From positions 62,001 to 126,000 of the forward strand of contig CALOEW010000086.1 of the NCBI GenBank assembly GCA_942492445.1: a stretch of DNA of 64,000 nt, given 5' to 3'. The stretch comes from NORP240 sp942492445 (GTDB lineage Bacteria; Pseudomonadota; Gammaproteobacteria; Pseudomonadales; Pseudohongiellaceae). Of the stretch, positions 52,533-60,988 are shown in pieces (the first letter of the stretch is position 1; every line of letters starts with the position of its first letter). Both the position numbers and the translations under genes were made by a program. A model generated the notes under the pieces. The model was not told the DNA's origin. It ran no database searches and saw only the letters and a program-made list of their open reading frames with translations.

Positions 52533-54059
52533 ATGAAGAGACGCGCTTTCCTGGAGTTTGCCGGAGCAGGAACCGGCGGCCTGCTGATGCCGACGTGGAG
52601 CCTGGCCCAGGGTGGTGCAGGGGCGAACCAGTTGAAGATCCCCCGGCTTCTGACTGGAGAGCTGGAGAATGGCCGGCGTCATTACCGCCTGCAGGTGCAG
52701 CACGGGACGACCCGTTTTTTCCCCGGCCTGGATACACCAACCCTGGGGTATAACGGAAGCTATCTGGGGCCCACCATCCGGCTGCGGGATGGTGAGAACG
52801 TGACCATGCACGTGCACAATTCCCTGGGAGAACCCACCACGACTCACTGGCACGGGCTGCACGTGCCTGCTCGAGCCGACGGGGGGCCGCACATCGTCAT
52901 TGAGGACGGGGCCACGTGGACTCCTGAATTTCAGGTAAGGGAGCATGCCGGCACTTTCTGGTATCACTCCCATCTCATCAGTCAGACCGGCGAACAGGTT
53001 TATCGTGGCCTGGCCGGCATGATCATCGTCGATGATGAAGAAAGTGAAAGCCTGCCGTTGCCCTGGGAATACGGTGTCGATGACATTCCCCTGGTCATTC
53101 AGGATCGCCGCTTCGGCATGGATGGCAGTTTCCAGTATGTCGCTGCCCACAGCGACATCATGACCGGTATGTTCGGCAACACCATCCTGGTCAACGGTAC
53201 GGTCGATCCCTATTTCGTGCCCAGCACCAGCAAGGTCAGGTTCAGGTTGCTCAATGGTTCCAATGCCCGTACCTACAACCTGGCGTTCAGTGACGGCAGA
53301 CCATTTCAGCAGCTTTCCTGCGATGGCGGCTTCCTGGATACGCCGTTTGAAATGCGCGTGATCGAACTGGGTCCAGCAGAACGTTGTGACATCGTCGTGG
53401 ATGTCAGTGACGGGAATCCGGTCAATCTTGTCAGTCTGCCCATGGCAGCGGATTCTCCCTATATGCCTCGTGGGATGATGCGCAATATGCATCCTCTCAA
53501 CACCGAGCGAATGCAGATTCTGGCCTTGCGTCCGCAATCCAGCCTGACCCGGTCCGAAGATCTGCCTGCGCAACTGGTTCCGGTGGACCGCTTTGAAGAA
53601 AGGGGCATCGATAACACCCGTCGCTTTACCCTGACCATGGCAATGGGCATGGGTGGAGGGATGATGCGCGGTGGTCCGGGTGGCGGTCGAGGCCGAAGGG
53701 GTATGATGATGGGGGGCGGCGATCAGTTCTTCATCAACAGCCAGGCCATGGACATGTCGGTAGTCAATGAGACCATACCGGTAGGCTCTACCGAAATATG
53801 GGAAATTGTGAATGATTCCATGATGATGCACCCGTTTCATATTCATCATGGGCAGTTCCAGATTCTGGACCGCAATGGCAGTCCGGTGCACGCCCATGAA
53901 AGAGGCTACAAGGACACGGTCAAGGTAGGTCCGGGGGAGACGGTCCGGCTGGTCATGACTTTTGACCACTATTCCGATTCCGAGATGCCTTATATGTATC
54001 ACTGTCATATCCTTGAACACGAGGACAATGGCATGATGGGTCAATTCCTGGTGGTTTGA
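52533..54059 (+). CDS. Tat-exported multicopper oxidase, CueO-like
   Basis: Three-cupredoxin oxidase of 508 residues. It starts with a Tat signal (MKRRAFLEFAG) and has all four copper motifs: HWHGLH at 105-110, WYHSH at 143-147, HPFHIHHG near 440, and YHCHILEHEDNGMM near the end with the type 1 copper Cys and Met. A Met/Gly-rich loop (MAMGMGGGMMRGG and MMMGGG, near residue 370-400) matches the Cu(I)-binding insert of CueO. The role is probably oxidation of Cu(I) in the periplasm for copper tolerance. No copper regulator or efflux gene is adjacent. ATG 52533 follows a low-quality G-rich region. Confidence 0.92.
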   Translation: MKRRAFLEFAGAGTGGLLMPTWSLAQGGAGANQLKIPRLLTGELENGRRHYRLQVQHGTTRFFPGLDTPTLGYNGSYLGPTIRLRDGENVTMHVHNSLGEPTTTHWHGLHVPARADGGPHIVIEDGATWTPEFQVREHAGTFWYHSHLISQTGEQVYRGLAGMIIVDDEESESLPLPWEYGVDDIPLVIQDRRFGMDGSFQYVAAHSDIMTGMFGNTILVNGTVDPYFVPSTSKVRFRLLNGSNARTYNLAFSDGRPFQQLSCDGGFLDTPFEMRVIELGPAERCDIVVDVSDGNPVNLVSLPMAADSPYMPRGMMRNMHPLNTERMQILALRPQSSLTRSEDLPAQLVPVDRFEERGIDNTRRFTLTMAMGMGGGMMRGGPGGGRGRRGMMMGGGDQFFINSQAMDMSVVNETIPVGSTEIWEIVNDSMMMHPFHIHHGQFQILDRNGSPVHAHERGYKDTVKVGPGETVRLVMTFDHYSDSEMPYMYHCHILEHEDNGMMGQFLVV

Positions 54060-54174
54060 TACCGGTGGATACACCGGTTCCGTTCACTGTCGGGTTAAAG
54101 GCGTCAAAGCCGGTTGAGCTTCGGACCCTTTTCGGTCAGGCTTGCGTTCAATTCTGATTTTCTGAACCGACTAT

Positions 54175-55896
54175 ATGTCTGAAGAACTGTTCCAGCAGTT
54201 TCTGCTCATTTTCACCTTTTCACTCCTTGCAAGTGTACTGTTCCGGCGGCTGCGCATGGCGACGATTGTCGCCTACATTGTGGTGGGTGCGGTCATCGGT
54301 CCGTCCGCTCTGGGGTTCGTGGAAGAACCGTCCCGTTTCAGTTTGCTGGCTGAATTCGGGGTGGTTTTTCTGTTGTTCACCCTCGGTCTGGAGTTTAATT
54401 TCAACAAGATGTTGGCGATGCGGTTCGCCGTGTTCGGTGTGGGCGGTGTTCAGGTTGCAGTCTGTACCGCGATTTTCTCGATTGCTGTGTTCCTCTGGGG
54501 GGCAGCCTGGCAGACAGCAGTTCTGATTGCCGGGGCACTGGCGCTTTCGTCCACTGCCATCGTTACCCGGGAGTTGGTCAACAACCGGCAGATGCATAAT
54601 GTCCACGGCCAGTTGTCTATTGGCGTATTGCTGTTCCAGGACCTGATTGCCGTATTATTCCTGGTGCTGGTGCCGGTACTTGGACAGGAACCCGATGCCT
54701 CGCTTCTCGCAAGTCTGGGAATGGCCGGATTCAATGCGATATTTCTGCTTTTGCTCCTGCTGGCGGTGGGTAAATGGATTCTTCCCATGGTCTACCAGGA
54801 AGTGGCGCGTGCCGGGTCCGATGAGATCTTTCTATTGAGCACGCTGGTCATCGTGCTTCTCGCCGCCTGGTTGACACACAGTTTTCATCTGTCCATGGCG
54901 CTGGGTGGATTCGTAACCGGAATGATGCTTGGGGAAGGGCCGTTCCGTTATCAGGTTCAGACCGATATAAGGCCGTTCCGGGATATCCTCCTCGGCCTGT
55001 TTTTTGTGACCATCGGTATGAGCCTGGATTTGTCACTGCTCCTGCAGTACTGGCCGCGAATTCTGTTTCTTACGCTGGCATTGCTGCTGATCAAATCACT
55101 GGTGGTGGCAATTTCGGTACGTATACTCGGATTCCAGCTGAAGGATGCAATTTCGGTAGGGTTGAATCTGGCACAGGCTGGCGAATTCGGCCTGGCATTG
55201 ATGGCTCTGGCAATGTTGAACGGGGCGATACCTGTGGATCAGGCAAGTTTCATCAGTATCATAGCTATTTTCAGCATGGTAGCCAGCCCATTCCTGATTC
55301 GGCATGCCGGGGCGATCAGCCGAAGGCTGGTGCGTTCCGAGGGCAACGGTACCAACTACCGTACCGTGAAGCTGGACGTTGAAAACCATGTGATCATAGG
55401 CGGCTTCGGACGCCTGGGGCGCACCCTGGCCCAGTTTCTTGAGCAGAACCAGGTACCTTATATCGCAATCGATACCGATATCGATGTGGTGGAGAAGTTT
55501 CGCCGGGAGGGCAAGAACATTGTTTACGGTGACAGCCACAATCCCGAGATTCTCCAGCACTGTAACCTGTCGGCAGCCAGCCTGGTAGTCTTGACCTTTC
55601 GTTCTCTTGAAGAAGGGAAGGCGGCTATCAGTGGTATTCGCCAGCGCCAGGCTGAAATTCCCATCATCGTCCGCTGCCTCGAACAGGGCGGCTTCGAGGA
55701 GTTGATCTCAACTGGAGCCAATCAGGTGTTTCCGGAGCTGTTGGAATCCAGCCTGATTATCAGCCGCCAGGCGATGGAGATGCTGGAGGTCGACAAGGGG
55801 GAGATAGACCGTCAGATCGAAGAGTTCCGATTCCGACTTCTACCCTCCCGGGATGAAGCTGCCGACGATAGCACCGATTCGTCATTACCTGAGTAG
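54175..55896 (+). CDS. CPA2-family cation:proton antiporter with TrkA-N domain (KefB/YbaL-like)
   Basis: A 573-residue protein. About 12 membrane helices of the Na+/H+ exchanger fold (residues 1-380) contain GALALSSTAIVTRELV, IGVLLFQDLIAVLF and GLNLAQAGEFGLALMAL, the K+/H+ antiporter landmarks. A TrkA-N Rossmann domain follows with IIGGFGRLGRTLAQF near residue 407 and an acidic DTDIDVV end of strand 2. It should exchange K+ or Na+ for H+ under nucleotide control. It has the YbaL/KefB layout but no KefF/KefG partner gene is adjacent. Confidence 0.92.
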   Translation: MSEELFQQFLLIFTFSLLASVLFRRLRMATIVAYIVVGAVIGPSALGFVEEPSRFSLLAEFGVVFLLFTLGLEFNFNKMLAMRFAVFGVGGVQVAVCTAIFSIAVFLWGAAWQTAVLIAGALALSSTAIVTRELVNNRQMHNVHGQLSIGVLLFQDLIAVLFLVLVPVLGQEPDASLLASLGMAGFNAIFLLLLLLAVGKWILPMVYQEVARAGSDEIFLLSTLVIVLLAAWLTHSFHLSMALGGFVTGMMLGEGPFRYQVQTDIRPFRDILLGLFFVTIGMSLDLSLLLQYWPRILFLTLALLLIKSLVVAISVRILGFQLKDAISVGLNLAQAGEFGLALMALAMLNGAIPVDQASFISIIAIFSMVASPFLIRHAGAISRRLVRSEGNGTNYRTVKLDVENHVIIGGFGRLGRTLAQFLEQNQVPYIAIDTDIDVVEKFRREGKNIVYGDSHNPEILQHCNLSAASLVVLTFRSLEEGKAAISGIRQRQAEIPIIVRCLEQGGFEELISTGANQVFPELLESSLIISRQAMEMLEVDKGEIDRQIEEFRFRLLPSRDEAADDSTDSSLPE

Positions 55897-55966
55897 GCGG
55901 CAATTCTTCGGTTCCGCCGTAAAAGGCAATGCCGGGCCTCTGGGTTGACCGCAGACTGCCGGCGGC

Positions 55967-57992
55967 CTATGCAGCGGAATCCAGGTCTTGATCAGCAGAC
56001 GGCTTTTTTTCGTTGCGGGCCCTGAGTCGTGCAATCACGGTATCAATGGCTCGATCCAGCAACAGGTTTTCACTAACCTGTCTGGCGCTTCCCGCTTCGA
56101 GTTCGCAGGCAACGTCCGCCACAGGTTTTTCCAACACTTTCACTCCCTGACGGTTGACAAAAATATAGCGCGTCGGGTCAGTCACCTTTGCTGCCAGCGT
56201 GCAGTGGATGGTGTGGGAGCGGTCGACTATAAACTCCATCCAGATTCCCACCGGCAGGTTGACGGCTTCCTCCATGAAGCGTGAATCAGCAGGTTGTCGG
56301 GTATGCGACTCTGAAAACGGGGAAGCAGGCCGGTGGAGCTCTTCAACGGAAGTCGTCGCGTCGGCAACCTGGACGCCGGCTAAGTGCTCTCCAAAACTCG
56401 ATTCCTGGGCTTTGGTAATCTGCGCCAGAAGGTTTTCTATTTCACGACTGTCCAGCTTGATCACCCGCAGGGCTTTTCTGATATTGGACAACAGTTTTTC
56501 GTTGACCCTGGCGAGCTTCTCCCGGTCGGTTTCAGATTTGCCCGGACGAACGCTCCAGACCAGCAGATCGATGGTCTTCATAATGGGTTTCCAGCTGTTG
56601 CCGCCGGTACCCTGCGCCAGAATGACCTCGACCAGGAAATCCCTCAGGTAGCTTTGCAGCAGATCCCGTATGACTGGTGGCAGTGGCTCTTTGTGAGTAC
56701 GTTCCCTGATCTTGCGGTCGGCACGTTCCCGGGCCTCATCGAGGCGCCTGCGGCATTGTTTCCGGGAACCAGGCGGTAGTTCGACAGACTTTGTACTGGC
56801 AGAGTCTGCGTACTGACGTCTGTACGCTTCAAGCTCACTGAGCAGCGAGGTTACCACCTGATGATCGTCATCGTAGTTGGTAACAAATTCTTTGGTCAGT
56901 TCTCTGGCCTTGAGGTAGAACGGATCTTTCTCCAACTCATCTGTCAGACCGGAGCTTGGCCTGGTTTCGGCGAGTTCGTTCAGAAACCGGCGGATCGGGT
57001 GAGAAGGGTCATTCCAGAAATTCTTCTGTTCAAGCGAAGCCTTCAGAATCGTCAATGGGGTACGACCAATCAGCTTTCTTGACCGACTCGGGAACAGTGA
57101 CATCATCCCAGATGGCGCGAAACAGCAGGTCGGTTGCTTCAATACTGTCATGTAAATGACTCGATGTTGTAACTTTATGCACGTCGTTGTGCATCAGGAC
57201 CTGCAACAGGGTGAACACATCCCGCTGATTGCCACGCGTTGGCGGAGCCAGAGTAACGGGCACACTGAAGGCACGTTCATCGGGGTCAATTTTGTCCCTG
57301 GAGTTGCAGCGTCGGGTCTTCATTTCGTCCCTGTTGCGGCCGTTGACATTCAGGTCCGGGAGAATTCCTTCCGCTTTCAACAATTCATTGGACTGTTGCA
57401 GGAGCGATTCCAGCTGATGAAAGACACAGCGGTTGAAGTGCCGATAAAAAGTCAACTGGCCGTCGGGGCTGAGACCTGCGGTCTCGATACTGATCTTGAC
57501 TGCTTCGCCAATCTGAGCCGGGTCGAGAGGGTTATTGGTCTCATCAACGAATCGGAATCCAAAAAGATCATTGAGTCGGGTGGTGAAGCGCAGATACTCG
57601 GTGATATCGCAGTTTCGCGCATGGGTAATCATACCTTCCAGAGCGATGACGGATTCCAGTTGATCGTTATCGACCAGTGTCAGGTTGGTGTAATCAAGAA
57701 TCCGTGCCCCGTCCGCCGGCCCGTACAGGAGCTGGTCGAAATTGTCACTGGCCGCTTGCTTGAATCGTGCAACTACATTGTTCTGAACCTTACTCAACAA
57801 TCGGGCGTCTTGCGCTCCGGACCGCGCCGGGCTGTTGTCACAGGCTGCCAGTGCATCACTGAGTGCCTGTTGTACCCATTCAGTCAGCGTGGTAACCGCT
57901 ACATCTCTTACTGCGAGCAAGGTTTTTTTGTTGGATTCCTTCAAAGTAGTGGTCTCCTGCCCAGTTCTGCCTACACGCGTGCCCGGCTGCAT
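55967..57992 (-). pseudogene. DUF1631 family protein, second copy, frameshifted
   Basis: The N-terminal part (57992 to about 57075) matches the intact paralogue at 40016, including VDETNNPLDPAQI. It ends ESVKKADWSYP. The C-terminal part lies in another frame and resumes LIGRTPLTILKASLEQ, then HPIRRFLNELA, a coil region and the PilZ-like end (LPVGIWMEFIVD, YIFVNRQGVKV). Removing one base in the AAGAAAG stretch near 57073-57080 restores VKKLIGRTPL. The joined protein would have about 675 residues, 100 fewer than the paralogue. A sequencing error or a fresh mutation explains it. The plus-strand neighbour is convergent (antiporter). Confidence 0.8.
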
Positions 57993-58127
57993 CGGTCACC
58001 CGAATTTACAAGTTATTACGGCAGCGACAATTGAAAGATTGAGCGGTTTTTCCACCAGTGGCACACCGCCAATCAGCATGCAAGTCGGTAATTCCAACAG
58101 CGGAAAGCAGTTTCGGGGCTGATTCGA

Positions 58128-59496
58128 TCAGCCTGTATAGACGGTTTTAATATTGACGAACTCCCGTATGCCGAAGTGAGACAGCTCTCTTCCGTAGCCG
58201 CTCTGCTTGATCCCTCCGAATGGCAGCCTCGGGTCGGACCGGACAAAATCGTTGACCACGCAGGTTCCGGCTTCCAGCCGGTGAGCGGCAATATGAACGC
58301 CCTTGTCGATATCCCGTGTGAATACAGCCGCGCCCAGCCCGAAATCCGAGTTATTGGCCTTGGCAATGGCATCCTCCTCGTCACTGGCGGAAATTACACT
58401 GGCGACGGGGCCGAACAGTTCTTCATTGAATGCCGGCATGGATTCATCCACGTCAGTCAACAGGGTTGCCGGATAGAAAACACCGGGGCCCTCTGGAATA
58501 TTCCCGCCAAGAAGACACCTGGCGCCAAGGTCAATGGATCTCCTGACCTGGCTGTGCAGTTCCTTCGCGCAGATCAGACCGTGCCATCGGCCCCTGATTG
58601 GTTTCTTCCAGTTCCGGTTCGCCGAAGCGATATTGCTCCAATTCCCTCAGCAGTTTCCTTTCAAATTCCTGCTTTACGCCGGATTCAACGATAAGGCGTT
58701 TGGCAGCGATACAGGTTTGCCCATTGTTGTTCATACGGCTGGTGGCACAGATTCTGGCCGCCAGGTCCAGGTCGGCGTCGGCAAGTATCACGTAAGCGTC
58801 GCTGCCACCAAGCTCCAGTACACTTTTCTTCAGTGCCTGCCCTGCAGTTTTCGCCACTTCCGCCCCGGCGGCGGCACTACCGGTCAGGGTGACAGCACTC
58901 ACCAGCCTGTTAGTGATGACGCGATTGACATCCCGACTCTTGATCAGCAGGGTGCTGAAAGCACCTTCCGGCAGCTCTGCTTCACGAAAAATATCCTCAA
59001 TGGCCAGCGCGCAGCCACTGACGTTGCCGGCATGTTTCAGCAGACCCACATTGCCGGCCATAAGACCTGGCGCCGCAAACCGAAAAACCTGCCAGAAGGG
59101 AAAATTCCAGGGCATGATGGCAAGAATCACACCCAGGGGTTCGTAACAGACAAAACTTTCCGGCGATTCTGTTATGACTCTCTCGGGAGCAAGGAATTCA
59201 GTTGCCTTGTCGGCATAAAAGCGGCAGGCATCCGCACACTTGTCAATTTCTGCCAGGGACTGAGTTATCGGCTTGCCCATTTCCCGAGTCATGAGCAGGG
59301 CATAGGATTCCCGATTGGTCTTGAGAATTTCAGCTGCAGTGCGCAGTACCCTGCTACGGTCTGTGAGGGAGGCCTGGCGCCAATCGTTGAAAGCCGACAT
59401 TGCGTTGTCGATAAGCTGGTCGACTTTCTCTTGGCCGTGAGTCTTGTATTCGGCAATGGTATGGCCATTGGCGGGATTGATTGAGAGTAAAGTCAT
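58128..59496 (-). pseudogene. sad: Succinate-semialdehyde dehydrogenase (Sad/YneI type), one frameshift
   Basis: Aldehyde dehydrogenase that oxidises succinate semialdehyde to succinate. The N-terminal part (59496 to about 58562) has PWNFPFWQV near residue 127, LELGGSDAYVI with the catalytic Glu near 228 and NNNGQTCIAAKR with the catalytic Cys near 260. It then stops out of frame. The C-terminal part resumes ELHSQVRRSIDLGARCLLGG and runs through EELFGPVA and FGGIKQSGYGREL to 58128. One extra base near 58560-58566 (GAAGGA) separates DLRE from ELHS; E. coli Sad reads DLRDELHH here. Full length would be about 456 residues. It follows fumC by 67 bases. Confidence 0.88.
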
Positions 59497-59563
59497 TGGG
59501 TAATTCCATACCTTTCTGGTGAATTTTCAATACGACTTATTGGGGAGATTTCCTACGTCTGCA

Positions 59564-60967
59564 TCAGGAATCACTGGATTGCCTTCCCAGCATCTGGTCC
59601 GGCCTTACCAATCGGTCGTACTGTTCGTCACTTAACAAATCGAGTTGCTTGACCGCTTCCTTGAGGGACAAATCGTGTTCCAGTGCAAATCTGGCAGCCT
59701 TGCTGGCTTTGTCATATCCGATATGGGGACTGAGCGCAGTGACCAGCATCAGCGAACGGCTTGTGTAGTGCTCGAGCTGCCTGTGGTTGGCTTCGATATT
59801 GATCAGGCAGTTAACCGTGAAGCTTCTGATACTGTCAGTCAGAAGTTCCAGGGATTCCATTATCGAGCAGATGATCAGGGGCTTGTAGACATTCAATTGA
59901 AATTGTCCCTGACTGCCGGCAAGGGATACTGCAGTATTATTGCCCAGTACCCGCAGGCAGACCATTGTCAGAGCCTCCACCTGGGTGGGGTTTGTTTTCC
60001 CCGGCATGATCGAGCTTCCAGGCTCATTGGCCGGCAGGGTAATTTCGGCGAGGCCGCAACGGGGTCCGGAGTTCATGAGCCGGATATCGTTTGCCATTTT
60101 GTACAGCTGCGTAGCAAGCAGGTTGAGTTCGCCATGCAGAGCGATCAGTGAATCGTGCGAGGCCAGCTGACTGAACTTGTTGGCGGCAGAATGAAATCGG
60201 GTACCACTGAGTTCACTGATGATCGCGACTACGGTAGTGTCCCAGTTTTCCGGCGTATTAAGGCCCGTGCCGACCGCTGTACCGCCTATAGCCAGGTCCA
60301 GGATCGGCGTAAGTGCGGCGTTTATCCGATCTGCCGCAAATTCCGCCTGCGAGCGCCAGGCACCGAACTCCTGCCCCAGGGTGACAGGTGTCGCATCCAT
60401 CATATGGGTGCGGCCTGATTTGACACAATTGGCGAATTGATTTTCTTTCTCGGCAAGAACCTGTTGCAGGGCTTTCAGGGCCGGCAATAAGGACCTGCCG
60501 GCCAGGCGATGGGCGGCCAGGTGCATTACCGTGGGGAACACATCGTTGGATGACTGGGATCGGTTTACGTGGTCGTTCGGATGCAACGGGGTGTAACTTC
60601 CCGGTGGACTTCCCGCCTTCCGGTTTCCCAGGTTGGCAATAACTTCATTGAGGTTCATGTTGGTCTGAGTGCCGCTACCAGTCTGCCAGACTGACAGTGG
60701 GAACTGGTCATCCTGTTCGCCAGCCATGATCTCCCGACAGGCGGCTTCAATCAGCGCAGCGCGTTGTTCGTCCAGATTCTGCAACATCGAATTTGCCCGT
60801 GCAGCCGCGAGCTTGACCAGAGCGAAATCATGAATGAAGTGGCTGGGAAACCGGGTCGTACCAATGGCGAAATTCTGCAGCGAACGCTGGCTCTGCGCAC
60901 CCCAGAGGTTTTCACTGGCGATGCTGACTGCTCCCAGACTGTCTTTTTCTGTACGGCGGTTCGTCAT
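59564..60967 (-). CDS. fumC: Class II fumarate hydratase
   Basis: Iron-independent fumarase, 467 residues, converting fumarate to malate. TGSGTQTNMNLNEVIAN lies near residue 96, SGRTHMMDATPVTLGQE near 184 with the catalytic His, and the signature GSSIMPGKTNPTQVE near 315. Length is standard. It lies 21 bases after acnA and upstream of the succinate-semialdehyde dehydrogenase gene, forming a TCA-linked operon. No oxidative-stress regulatory site is visible. Confidence 0.96.
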   Translation of the reverse strand: MTNRRTEKDSLGAVSIASENLWGAQSQRSLQNFAIGTTRFPSHFIHDFALVKLAAARANSMLQNLDEQRAALIEAACREIMAGEQDDQFPLSVWQTGSGTQTNMNLNEVIANLGNRKAGSPPGSYTPLHPNDHVNRSQSSNDVFPTVMHLAAHRLAGRSLLPALKALQQVLAEKENQFANCVKSGRTHMMDATPVTLGQEFGAWRSQAEFAADRINAALTPILDLAIGGTAVGTGLNTPENWDTTVVAIISELSGTRFHSAANKFSQLASHDSLIALHGELNLLATQLYKMANDIRLMNSGPRCGLAEITLPANEPGSSIMPGKTNPTQVEALTMVCLRVLGNNTAVSLAGSQGQFQLNVYKPLIICSIMESLELLTDSIRSFTVNCLINIEANHRQLEHYTSRSLMLVTALSPHIGYDKASKAARFALEHDLSLKEAVKQLDLLSDEQYDRLVRPDQMLGRQSSDS

Positions 60968-60988
60968 GGTCGATGCGATCTCCCATAT

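Noticed and set aside
54062..54079. Terminator after the multicopper oxidase gene
   Set aside because: ACCGGTG-gata-CACCGGT is a good 7-bp hairpin just after the stop, but no T run follows.
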